Shown: in pieces, positions 1 through 5,714 of the stretch
Numbering within the stretch: position 1 is the stretch's first letter
Layout of the letters: every line of letters starts with the position of its first letter
Source: Candidatus Atribacter alterifermentans
GTDB taxonomy: Bacteria > Atribacterota > Atribacteria > Atribacterales > Atribacteraceae
Direction of reading: 5' to 3'
Length of the DNA stretch: 8,481 nt
Assembly (NCBI GenBank): GCA_012517635.1
Contig: JAAYUP010000216.1
Location: forward strand, 1 to 8,481
Translations under genes and position numbers: made by a program
The notes under the pieces: model-generated
What the model was told of the DNA's origin: nothing
Seen by the model: the letters and a program-made list of their open reading frames with translations, nothing else
The model's database searches: none

Positions 1-30
1 CCCCCCGAACCCCCTCAATGGGAGAATTCA
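1..30 (-). repeat. G-tract intergenic repeat, partial copy at window edge
   Basis: Read on the minus strand this is a GAATTC-type start, then CCCATTGAGGGGG, then a second G6 run. The same arrangement occurs on the plus strand at 6694-6724, with two substitutions and one G-run length difference over about 30 bases. The element is cut by the window edge, so its full length is unknown. It lies downstream of the receiver gene and is probably a dispersed intergenic repeat, not part of a gene. Confidence 0.7.
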
Positions 31-123
31 ATTGATGGAATTTCCAAGAGAGATAATGAGTAAAAAAACAAAAGAAGATAGAACTAACTTCTTACGAAGC
101 AGAAAGAAGATAATCTTTATAAT

Positions 124-597
124 TTAAGAATTAACAAATGTTTTGGATGCTTTTCGTATAAGCTGATACAGACGGTCAAGACCTTCTCCTTTGACCAGAT
201 AGGCAAATGCTCCGGCTTTGATTGCTTGTTCTTTATGTTCTTCATACATAGTCAGCATAATGACCGGAATATCAAAGCTCGAGTTAATTTCTTTGAGTAA
301 AGTAATCCCATCGCCATCTGGAAGTCGCATATCGAGGATGATGACATCAGGCTTTACAACTTCAATCTTTTCTAATACTCCTTGAACCCGATCATGCGTA
401 CCCACAACATTCATGTCGTTTTGACGGTTAAGGAGGAATACTAAACTTTCCATGAAAAAGCGGTTATCGTCTACAATAAATATTTTTTTGATGGTGGTTT
501 TTATTCCCTTTATAACCAGTTGAATCAATCCTCCCATTCTCATCATTACTGTTGCAATTATAAGAAATAAAAAATAAAACTCATATAGGCCATTCAT
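124..597 (-). CDS. Single-domain response regulator (CheY-like receiver)
   Basis: This is a phosphoacceptor receiver domain with no output domain. From ATG 597 it is 157 residues. The acidic pair is D43/D44 (FIVDDNRFF), the phosphoacceptor is D89 (VIILDMRLPDGDG), the switch Thr is T116 (PVIMLT) and the conserved Lys is K136 (YLVKGEG). The protein ends just after the last receiver helix, so it probably acts by protein contact or phosphorelay. Oddly, 42 residues precede the acidic pair where receivers usually have 5 to 10, and residues 5-18 are strongly hydrophobic. ATG 597 has only a weak ribosome site. A good GGGAGG lies inside the gene, ten bases before an in-frame CTG (519-517), which would give an ordinary receiver N-terminus. 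The start is therefore uncertain. No kinase is adjacent on this strand within the window. The receiver call is secure; its partner is unknown. Confidence 0.9.
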   Translation of the reverse strand: MNGLYEFYFLFLIIATVMMRMGGLIQLVIKGIKTTIKKIFIVDDNRFFMESLVFLLNRQNDMNVVGTHDRVQGVLEKIEVVKPDVIILDMRLPDGDGITLLKEINSSFDIPVIMLTMYEEHKEQAIKAGAFAYLVKGEGLDRLYQLIRKASKTFVNS

Positions 598-659
598 CCC
601 ATTTTCATAACTAAAAGTACTAATTCGAAATTGAGATACAGTTGAGTTGGGTTTGAATT

Positions 660-688
660 TTTTTACTGTATTTGTTAATCTATGTCAA
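660..688 (-). promoter_or_regulatory. Candidate sigma70 promoter for the receiver gene
   Basis: On the minus strand a perfect TTGACA (688-683) is followed, after 17 bases, by TAAAAA (665-660), which matches the -10 consensus at 4 of 6 positions. Transcription would begin near 653, leaving an untranslated leader of about 55 bases before ATG 597. The -35 box is strong and the -10 box is mediocre. Confidence 0.4.
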
Positions 689-732
689 TGGGAACTCTTT
701 TAAAGAATGAATATAAATAATAGGGATGCGAC

Positions 733-1080
733 ATGAAAAAATATCGAACCATTCATTTAATCGTTCTTTTATTCCTTATTACTCTCGTTAGTTTTCCAGG
801 GTTAACTGCAGAATCAAGATTATCATGGAGTGATTTCATCACTTCGCTAAAAAATATCTTAGGGCCTTCAATCGTAATTAATCAAAACCGATCCAATACT
901 CAATTCGTTACCCGTCTTGATGCTGCTCGAACCATAATTGATGCACTTTCATACAACGATTTGTATGATTACTTTGATGCCGGATATGCCCCTTTCCAGG
1001 ATATTCAAAACCTAAATGAAGACGAAAAAAAAGGTTATTATTCTCACCACACAACTCAATCCACCCTTATTTTCTGGTGA
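733..1080 (+). CDS. N-terminal part of secreted SLH/SPOR/glycosidase protein (frameshifted)
   Basis: This 115-residue frame holds the export signal and the start of the protein that continues in another frame from about 1034. Residues 1-26 form a typical Sec signal peptide: MKK start, hydrophobic core LIVLLFLITLV, probable cleavage after GLTA. Residues 54-90 resemble the first part of an SLH motif (TRLDAARTIIDAL, then FQDIQNL). After the eight-A run at 1025-1032 the frame gives an unrelated tail ending in TGA at 1078-1080. Removing one A joins residue 99 to the downstream frame and completes the SLH-like segment. A short AGGG (722-725) precedes ATG 733, so translation initiation looks weak to moderate. 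Alone this fragment would be a short exported peptide without a catalytic domain. Confidence 0.75.
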   Translation: MKKYRTIHLIVLLFLITLVSFPGLTAESRLSWSDFITSLKNILGPSIVINQNRSNTQFVTRLDAARTIIDALSYNDLYDYFDAGYAPFQDIQNLNEDEKKGYYSHHTTQSTLIFW

Positions 1081-2482
1081 TGCCCAAGGTCTTTTTCGAC
1101 CTCATGATCCACTCACGCCCCAGGAATTCTCTTATTTAAAAGAAAAACTAAAAGCCTATTCACAGGGGAATATTTATTATGAATCTTCGAAAATTATAGA
1201 ACCAGGAATAATGCTTATAGTCAAAAAATGGGGATTTGGTGAACCAACTCCACTTTCTACTCCACCTTCTTCTGGGCTAACAGCTTATCTTCAGGTTGGC
1301 GCTTTTAGTGAGCGTTTCCGAGCTGAAAATACTTCAACTTTTTTAAAAGAGCTTGGTTATGCTCCCACAATCGTTGAAGAACAATCATTATTTAAAGTAC
1401 GAGTTGGTCCTTTCCCTGCTCAAGATCTTCCTTCTATTCAGGAAAAACTTAAAAAACAAGGTTTTCCCAGTGTCCCAGTTACACAAAAAAATACTGTGAG
1501 CACATCTGAATCAAAGGTTAAAGGTGGAGCAGTTTTTTCCTTAGCTTTACTCTATGATCCGAATATATCAACGTATACTCCCGAAGTGGTCTTAGCACAC
1601 AACAAAATACTCGAAAGGGAAAAAATGAGTATTGTTGCTAGTCAAGAAAATGCCTTTTTTGCCATTAATGCTGGCTTTTTTAGCCAAGAAGGTGACCCAA
1701 TTGGCCTTTTGATGATCAAGAGAAAGGTTTTAAGTGACCCTCAAGAGGGATGGTATTCTCTTGGAATCACTCAAAATAAAGAATTGGTTTTTGGAATGGT
1801 TCATCTCAATATAACCGCTTCTCTTCCCAACCAAAAAGGACTCACTATTCATGGGATTAATCGTTCTAATCGCGGAGATGAAATTATTCTTTTCGATGAT
1901 AACTATAATGGTAAAACCCCTCGAACTCAAGGAGTTGAAACTGTCGTGTTAAACGGTATTATTCAAGTTACATCTCGAACGAATGGAGAAACATCAATAC
2001 CCAAGGGTGGTTTTATCCTTCAGGGAAAAGGTGATGAAGCTGATTGGATGTTACAAAATCTCTATCCTGGGCTACCTCTATCAGTTAAAATGACCATCCT
2101 TCCTGAAACTGGGGACCTGGAAAAATGGTTGAGAGTTGAATATATTCTCAGTAGTGGTCCTCTTCTTTTCAAAGATGGTTTAGCTGGTCCTTTTGGTGAA
2201 TTTCGTAAAGAAATTGTCGAAAATAAACATCCACGAGCTGTTATTGGACAAACCCGAGAAGGTAAAATTCTCTTTCTTGCCGTCGATGGTCGTCGTCTTG
2301 GCCATAGCTCAGGATTAACAATACCTGAGTTAGTCGAAGAACTACAATACTATCAGGTTACCGATGCTCTCAACCTTTATGGTGGTGGTTCCGTTTCCTT
2401 TTATCTCCAGGGAAAAATTCTCAATTGGCCTTCTGATCTAACAGGAGAAAGAAAAATTTCAACTGCAATCATACTCAAATAA
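1016..2482 (+). CDS. SPOR and NAGPA-type phosphodiester glycosidase domain protein (main part of frameshifted gene)
   Basis: Residue numbers count from ATG 1016, but the true start is probably ATG 733 in the other frame; add 94 for the restored 582-residue protein. Residues 19-45 finish an SLH-like motif (GLFRPHDPLTPQEF). Residues 90-155 form a SPOR domain (AYLQVGAFSERFRAENTSTF, then VRVGPF), a family that binds septal or denuded peptidoglycan. Residues 215-488 match the NAGPA/DUF2233 phosphodiester glycosidase family: NAGFF 218-222, HPRAVIG 405-411, VDGRR 423-427, a LYGGGS motif and the WPSDLTGERKISTAI ending. The human relative uncovers mannose-6-phosphate; bacterial substrates are mostly unknown, and an envelope or exopolysaccharide phosphodiester is plausible. 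The family normally has Asp in DGGGS, whereas here it is Tyr455, which may impair catalysis. ATG 1016 lacks a signal peptide and a convincing ribosome site, so it is probably not a natural start. The frame is open for 488 codons, which argues against long-standing decay. Confidence 0.85.
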   Translation: MKTKKKVIILTTQLNPPLFSGDAQGLFRPHDPLTPQEFSYLKEKLKAYSQGNIYYESSKIIEPGIMLIVKKWGFGEPTPLSTPPSSGLTAYLQVGAFSERFRAENTSTFLKELGYAPTIVEEQSLFKVRVGPFPAQDLPSIQEKLKKQGFPSVPVTQKNTVSTSESKVKGGAVFSLALLYDPNISTYTPEVVLAHNKILEREKMSIVASQENAFFAINAGFFSQEGDPIGLLMIKRKVLSDPQEGWYSLGITQNKELVFGMVHLNITASLPNQKGLTIHGINRSNRGDEIILFDDNYNGKTPRTQGVETVVLNGIIQVTSRTNGETSIPKGGFILQGKGDEADWMLQNLYPGLPLSVKMTILPETGDLEKWLRVEYILSSGPLLFKDGLAGPFGEFRKEIVENKHPRAVIGQTREGKILFLAVDGRRLGHSSGLTIPELVEELQYYQVTDALNLYGGGSVSFYLQGKILNWPSDLTGERKISTAIILK

Positions 2483-2513
2483 CATGTGAAAAGAAATTCC
2501 GCCCTTATATATT

Positions 2514-3188
2514 TTACCCATTCAGTTGGGTAGGAACTTCCACCTGGATTTTCTTTTGAACTACGTCTAAAATCTCAATTGGTTCTTTAAGATAAAAATC
2601 GGGATGAAGCTCTAAAACCGAATTTGAGTCAATTGTGCCCCAGGATGCAAAAAGAAATGGAATACCGGCTGCCTTAGCAGCCATGATATCGTACCGGCTA
2701 TCACCCACATAAACGGTCTCACAAGGTTTCACCCCCAAACGAGAACAAGCTTCAAACAATGGGTCTGGATTGGGTTTGGGACGGGGTGCCTCATCAGCGC
2801 AAATAATAGCTTGAAAAAAATGATTCAGTCCAAATGAATCAAATTGAAAGGAAAATTACGAGCGAACTTTTGAAGTGACCAATGCCATTGTTAAGCCCCA
2901 TTCCTTTAAACTCTCAAGAACCGTTACAATTCCTGGAAAGAGAACCACTTCATGCATTTTTTCTTTAATATGTTCTTGCCATCGTTGGATATATAGCATT
3001 CTTTTCTCCTGAGGAATCTCAAGAATTCCCATGGTCACTGGACTGGGAATACCCAATGAAAAATGAAAAAACTCACGATTCTTTAATTGACCAGTCATTT
3101 CATAATGAGTCTGTACAATCGCATCTAAAAAAATTGGATTGGTATTAGTAATTGTTCCATCTATATCAAAAAGAACTGATTTTAACAT
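2514..3188 (-). pseudogene. HAD-superfamily hydrolase (Gph/PpaX-like), interrupted by in-frame TAA
   Basis: A haloacid-dehalogenase phosphatase of subfamily IA spans 224 codons, typical for phosphoglycolate phosphatase or PpaX-type pyrophosphatase. All four motifs are present in one frame: nucleophile and acid D8/D10 (LFDIDGTITNT), motif II T105 (ALVTS), motif III K138 (RPKPNP) and motif IV D163/D167 (VYVGDSRYD). Codon 111 is TAA (2858-2856). It falls in the helix after motif II, where relatives have an ordinary residue. No frameshift is needed to join the halves. ATG 3188 is preferred because AGGGTGACC precedes it at normal spacing; the longer frame from 3281 would overlap the upstream regulator gene. 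The truncated 110-residue product lacks motifs III and IV and should be inactive. The next TTG (2759) could restart only the C-terminal part. The gene lies 76 bases behind the LuxR regulator and converges on the glycosidase gene with a 31-base gap. The exact substrate cannot be told. Confidence 0.85.
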
Positions 3189-3231
3189 AAGTAGGTCACC
3201 CTTGAAGATTTTATAATTATTATCCTTAAAA

Positions 3232-3259
3232 ACCATAGGAATTATAGCAAGGTTGTCAA
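3232..3259 (-). promoter_or_regulatory. Possible promoter for the HAD gene
   Basis: In the gap and the regulator's 3' end, the minus strand has TTGACA (3259-3254), a 16-base spacer and TATGGT (3237-3232), a 4 of 6 match. A perfect TATAAT lies inside the spacer but is too close to this -35 box to use it. If real, the HAD gene could be transcribed apart from the kinase-regulator operon. Weak evidence. Confidence 0.25.
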
Positions 3260-3264
3260 GAGGA

Positions 3265-3912
3265 TTAACCAATGCCCTCACGGACTGCTAAGATAGCCAG
3301 CTCAACTCGATCTTTCATTTCTAATTTATGAAGTATATTGCTAATATGATTCTTGACTGTACTCTCACTAATAAACAAAGCTTGAGCAATTTCGGGGTTA
3401 CTTTTTCCTTGAACAATCAAGCGGGTAAACTCAATCTCTCGTTCGGTTAATGTAGAAAATATTATTAAATGAGAACCTTCAGGAGGACCAACTTTTCTTA
3501 TTCTATCAATTATTTTTGAATAAATCTGATTGCTTAATAAAATTTCTCCATCTACACAGGCTTGAATACTTTTTAATAAACGTTCAGGAGAATCCTGCTT
3601 TAAAATATATCCCTGAGCTCCTTCTTTCATTGCTCGGTAAATTGTTTCCTCATCTTCTTCAATAGTCAACATGACGACTCGACAACTACTACTCCTTTGT
3701 TTAATAGCTTTTAATAACTCTATACCATTCGTACCAGGCATATTGACATCAACCAAAGCTATATCAATATTATTGAAGTTAATCTTTTCCAATGCTTCCT
3801 TATAGCTATTGGCAATTGAACTAACCTCATAGGAATCAGTACTCTCTATAAGCCGTTTCAAGCCAGCTAAAAATATTGGGTGATCATCTATGAGGGCAAT
3901 TTTTATCTTCAT
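3265..3912 (-). CDS. NarL/FixJ-family response regulator with LuxR-type HTH
   Basis: This is a cytoplasmic DNA-binding response regulator of 215 residues, the usual length for the family. The receiver occupies about 1-120: acidic pair D9/D10 (ALIDDHP), phosphoacceptor D55 (IALVDVNMPG), T83 (VVMLT) and K105 (YILKQ). The C-terminal LuxR-type helix-turn-helix runs about 153-213, with the signatures LTEREIEFTRLIVQGKSN and STVKNHISNILHKL. It follows the histidine kinase with only a 5-base gap, and its ribosome site AAGGA sits in the kinase's last codons, so the two are almost certainly co-translated and cognate. Phosphorylation by the kinase would promote dimerisation and promoter binding. Targets are not visible; the divergent region at 5469-5714 is the natural first candidate for autoregulation. 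Confidence 0.95.
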   Translation of the reverse strand: MKIKIALIDDHPIFLAGLKRLIESTDSYEVSSIANSYKEALEKINFNNIDIALVDVNMPGTNGIELLKAIKQRSSSCRVVMLTIEEDEETIYRAMKEGAQGYILKQDSPERLLKSIQACVDGEILLSNQIYSKIIDRIRKVGPPEGSHLIIFSTLTEREIEFTRLIVQGKSNPEIAQALFISESTVKNHISNILHKLEMKDRVELAILAVREGIG

Positions 3913-3917
3913 TGCTC

Positions 3918-5468
3918 TTATCCTTCTAAGGTTGAATTGGACTCATTTTCTTCATAAGGAATCTTCACTATAATTTTCGTTCCACTTCCAAGTTTACCAT
4001 CAATTTTAAATTTTCCCCCTAAAATTCTCACTCTTTCTCGTAGATTTTGCAGACCGAAATGTTCATCACCTTTCTCATCAATAATCTCCGGATCAAAACC
4101 TACTCCATTATCTTCTACGAAAAGAATCATTTGACGTTTACTATTCATAACTTGAATAGTAACTTTATTGGCTTGAGCGTGTTTTTGGATGTTCGACAAG
4201 ATTTCCTGCAGAATTTTTAAAATCATTCTATATACTCGATAGGGGATTTTTTCTACTTCCACCCGATAATCAATATCAATCTTATTCCCCGGAGTGACGA
4301 AAAGACCGGTAATCTCATCAATTCTATCTTTGAATTGAATAGTTGTAATCGGTTTCCCTTTGAGTTCAGAAAGAATAAAGCGCGACTCCTCAATCCCTAA
4401 AGAATTCAACGACTTAATTTTTTTTATAATTTCAACTTGTTCCTGGTTCTCCTCTAATACGGTATTTTCCAAAAAATGGAGATAAATTTGGGTCGATGCT
4501 AATATTTGTGCTAATCCATCATGGAGCTCTCTTGCGAGGCGATTCCGTTCTTTTTCTTGGGCAAGCTTTTTGCTTTTTTTGAAGAGAGTGATATTCTCTA
4601 AGGTTGAATTTCCCATATTTTCTACAATTGAAAGAACCAAATAATCGATGATATCAATGTCTTTTCCAAAAATTCCAATATATAAAAAGGGAGGGTGATT
4701 TTCGGAAATCAATGGAATAAAAAGTAAATGGGTTTTTAAATCAAAATTAATAAAAGCTACTTTCTTTTGACCAATGAGGTCTTGTATTTGATGGCTTATT
4801 CTATCAAACTTCTTCCAATTCATTTTTATTGGCCATTCTTTTGAAAAAACGATGTAAGGTCTTTTTTTCGAGAGCTTGAACACCGAAGATCTTTTTACTC
4901 CAGTTAAAATCTTCACTGCATAATAAATTTTTTCAAAAACCTCATTAAAGCTATCATTGCAACATAAAGACGAAAAAAGTTCAATGATCTCCGAAAGAAC
5001 AATAATGATCCGTTCTCGATCTTGGCGGAGATTATTTTCTTCTAATAATATCGCAATGTTGGTAGCAAAAGCTTCTAATTGCGGAATGGAATTATTCTCA
5101 AAAGATTTATCAGATCGATTTAAATTTAAAATTCCGATTACCTGATTAGTGGTTTTTTTGATAGGAAGAGAAATTGAATAACTCTTTCTTTCTTTGCGGC
5201 GTGAAAATCGGCTAATGTTGTTATCGTCAATAATAAAGGGTTCTCCAGTTTGAAAAACATATCCTGAAACCGTTTTTTCATCCAATTCTACTCGAGATCC
5301 AATATACTTATCCAATAAACCTCTACCAGCAGCTATAAACAAGCTCCCATCATCGCGAGCTAACAACAAGGAGCCAGTTTGGGCATTTGATACCTTTATA
5401 GCTGTATCAATAATATTTTCAAGAGTTTTTATTTCATTCTTGCTAAATAAATGTTCAACAGAATTCAA
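3918..5468 (-). CDS. Soluble GAF-domain sensor histidine kinase (NarL/DegS type, HisKA_3)
   Basis: This 516-residue histidine kinase has no transmembrane segment, so it should sense a cytoplasmic signal. Residues 12-148 form a GAF domain (SLLLARDDGSLFIAAGRGL, then GEPFIIDD, then IGILNLNR). Residues 155-295 look like a second, diverged GAF-like domain, flanked by helices. The HisKA_3 dimerisation domain holds the phosphorylated H316 in ERNRLARELHDGLAQ. The ATPase domain has the N box with N426 (QEILSNIQKH), G1 DNGVGF 453-458 and G2 FGLQNLRERV 471-480. This arrangement is typical of kinases paired with LuxR-type regulators, and such a regulator follows immediately. The start is TTG (5468-5466), supported by AAAGGAG nine bases upstream and by the lack of a better ATG. 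The ligand cannot be read from the sequence; GAF domains in such kinases bind small molecules, haem, nucleotides or iron-sulfur clusters. No clear Cys cluster is visible for the last option, only the C169/C170 pair. Confidence 0.93.
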   Translation of the reverse strand: MNSVEHLFSKNEIKTLENIIDTAIKVSNAQTGSLLLARDDGSLFIAAGRGLLDKYIGSRVELDEKTVSGYVFQTGEPFIIDDNNISRFSRRKERKSYSISLPIKKTTNQVIGILNLNRSDKSFENNSIPQLEAFATNIAILLEENNLRQDRERIIIVLSEIIELFSSLCCNDSFNEVFEKIYYAVKILTGVKRSSVFKLSKKRPYIVFSKEWPIKMNWKKFDRISHQIQDLIGQKKVAFINFDLKTHLLFIPLISENHPPFLYIGIFGKDIDIIDYLVLSIVENMGNSTLENITLFKKSKKLAQEKERNRLARELHDGLAQILASTQIYLHFLENTVLEENQEQVEIIKKIKSLNSLGIEESRFILSELKGKPITTIQFKDRIDEITGLFVTPGNKIDIDYRVEVEKIPYRVYRMILKILQEILSNIQKHAQANKVTIQVMNSKRQMILFVEDNGVGFDPEIIDEKGDEHFGLQNLRERVRILGGKFKIDGKLGSGTKIIVKIPYEENESNSTLEG

Positions 5469-5477
5469 ATAATTCTT

Positions 5478-5515
5478 CTCCTTTAAGAGGAGATTCTATC
5501 TGTATAGATTCCTCT
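5478..5515 (-). promoter_or_regulatory. Kinase leader: ribosome site within alternative hairpins
   Basis: The ribosome site AAAGGAG (5484-5478) of the TTG-initiated kinase can pair with CTCCT (5492-5488), a 5-bp stem with a 5-base loop. The same region can instead pair upstream, AGAGGA (5515-5510) with TCCTCT (5491-5486), enclosing a second stem TCTAT/ATAGA with a 4-base loop. The two folds exclude each other. The pairing is visible in the sequence; any regulatory role is inference. Confidence 0.35.
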
Positions 5516-5541
5516 CAAAATACTATACCATAATGTAGAAT

Positions 5542-5570
5542 ATTATATAAATGAGAATTGACGGAGTTAA
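5542..5570 (-). promoter_or_regulatory. Candidate promoter for the kinase-regulator operon
   Basis: The minus strand has TTAACT (5570-5565), a 17-base spacer and a perfect TATAAT (5547-5542). The start would fall near 5535, giving a leader of about 66 bases that contains the alternative hairpins before the TTG start. It overlaps the candidate plus-strand promoter at 5558-5586. Confidence 0.4.
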
Positions 5571-5586
5571 AAACGAAGTCTAAAAT
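5558..5586 (+). promoter_or_regulatory. Candidate promoter for the secreted protein at 5715
   Basis: TTGACG (5558-5563), a 17-base spacer and TAAAAT (5581-5586) give 5 of 6 matches at each box with optimal spacing. The start would lie near 5593, inside a perfect palindrome ATTTCT/AGAAAT with a 3-base loop (5585-5599). The leader would be about 120 bases. The boxes overlap those of the divergent kinase promoter, so the two might compete for polymerase. Confidence 0.45.
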
Positions 5587-5686
5587 TTCTTATAGAAATA
5601 ATAAAAATAGAATATTTCATTAACCTTGAGAAATAATGGAAACATCTCAATCAACGCCTTAGCTGATTTTCGGTTCATTTTTTAAT

Positions 5687-5692
5687 TATAAT
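5687..5692 (+). promoter_or_regulatory. Possible second -10 box before the 5715 gene
   Basis: A perfect TATAAT lies 22 bases before ATG 5715. No good -35 box is at the right distance (TGATTT at 17 bases), and the resulting leader would barely include the ribosome site. The upstream promoter at 5558-5586 is the better candidate. Confidence 0.25.
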
Positions 5693-5702
5693 ATGTAATA
5701 AC

Positions 5703-5709
5703 AAGGAGG
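5703..5709 (+). promoter_or_regulatory. Strong ribosome-binding site for the 5715 gene
   Basis: AAGGAGG is a full anti-16S match five bases before ATG 5715. It is the strongest site in the window together with that of the flavodiiron gene, and it settles this start. Confidence 0.85.
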
Positions 5710-5714
5710 ATAAT

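Noticed and set aside
62..109. Possible intrinsic terminator after the receiver gene on the minus strand
   Set aside because: A 6-bp stem (CTTCTT/AAGAAG, 10-base loop) is followed by a T7 run, but the run is nearly 20 bases from the stem and the stem is AT-rich, so it does not fit a standard terminator.
1730..1930. Reading frames antisense to, or offset from, the glycosidase, kinase, secreted and flavodiiron genes
   Set aside because: They lie wholly or almost wholly within well-supported genes, show no domain-like sequence and have no ribosome sites of their own.
2483..2513. Shared bidirectional terminator between the convergent glycosidase and HAD genes
   Set aside because: The 31-base gap has no GC-rich hairpin and no T- or A-tract pair.
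2856..2858. Programmed stop-codon readthrough as selenocysteine or pyrrolysine
   Set aside because: The codon is TAA, not TGA or TAG, and it falls at a non-catalytic helix position in a HAD protein, so recoding is not suggested.
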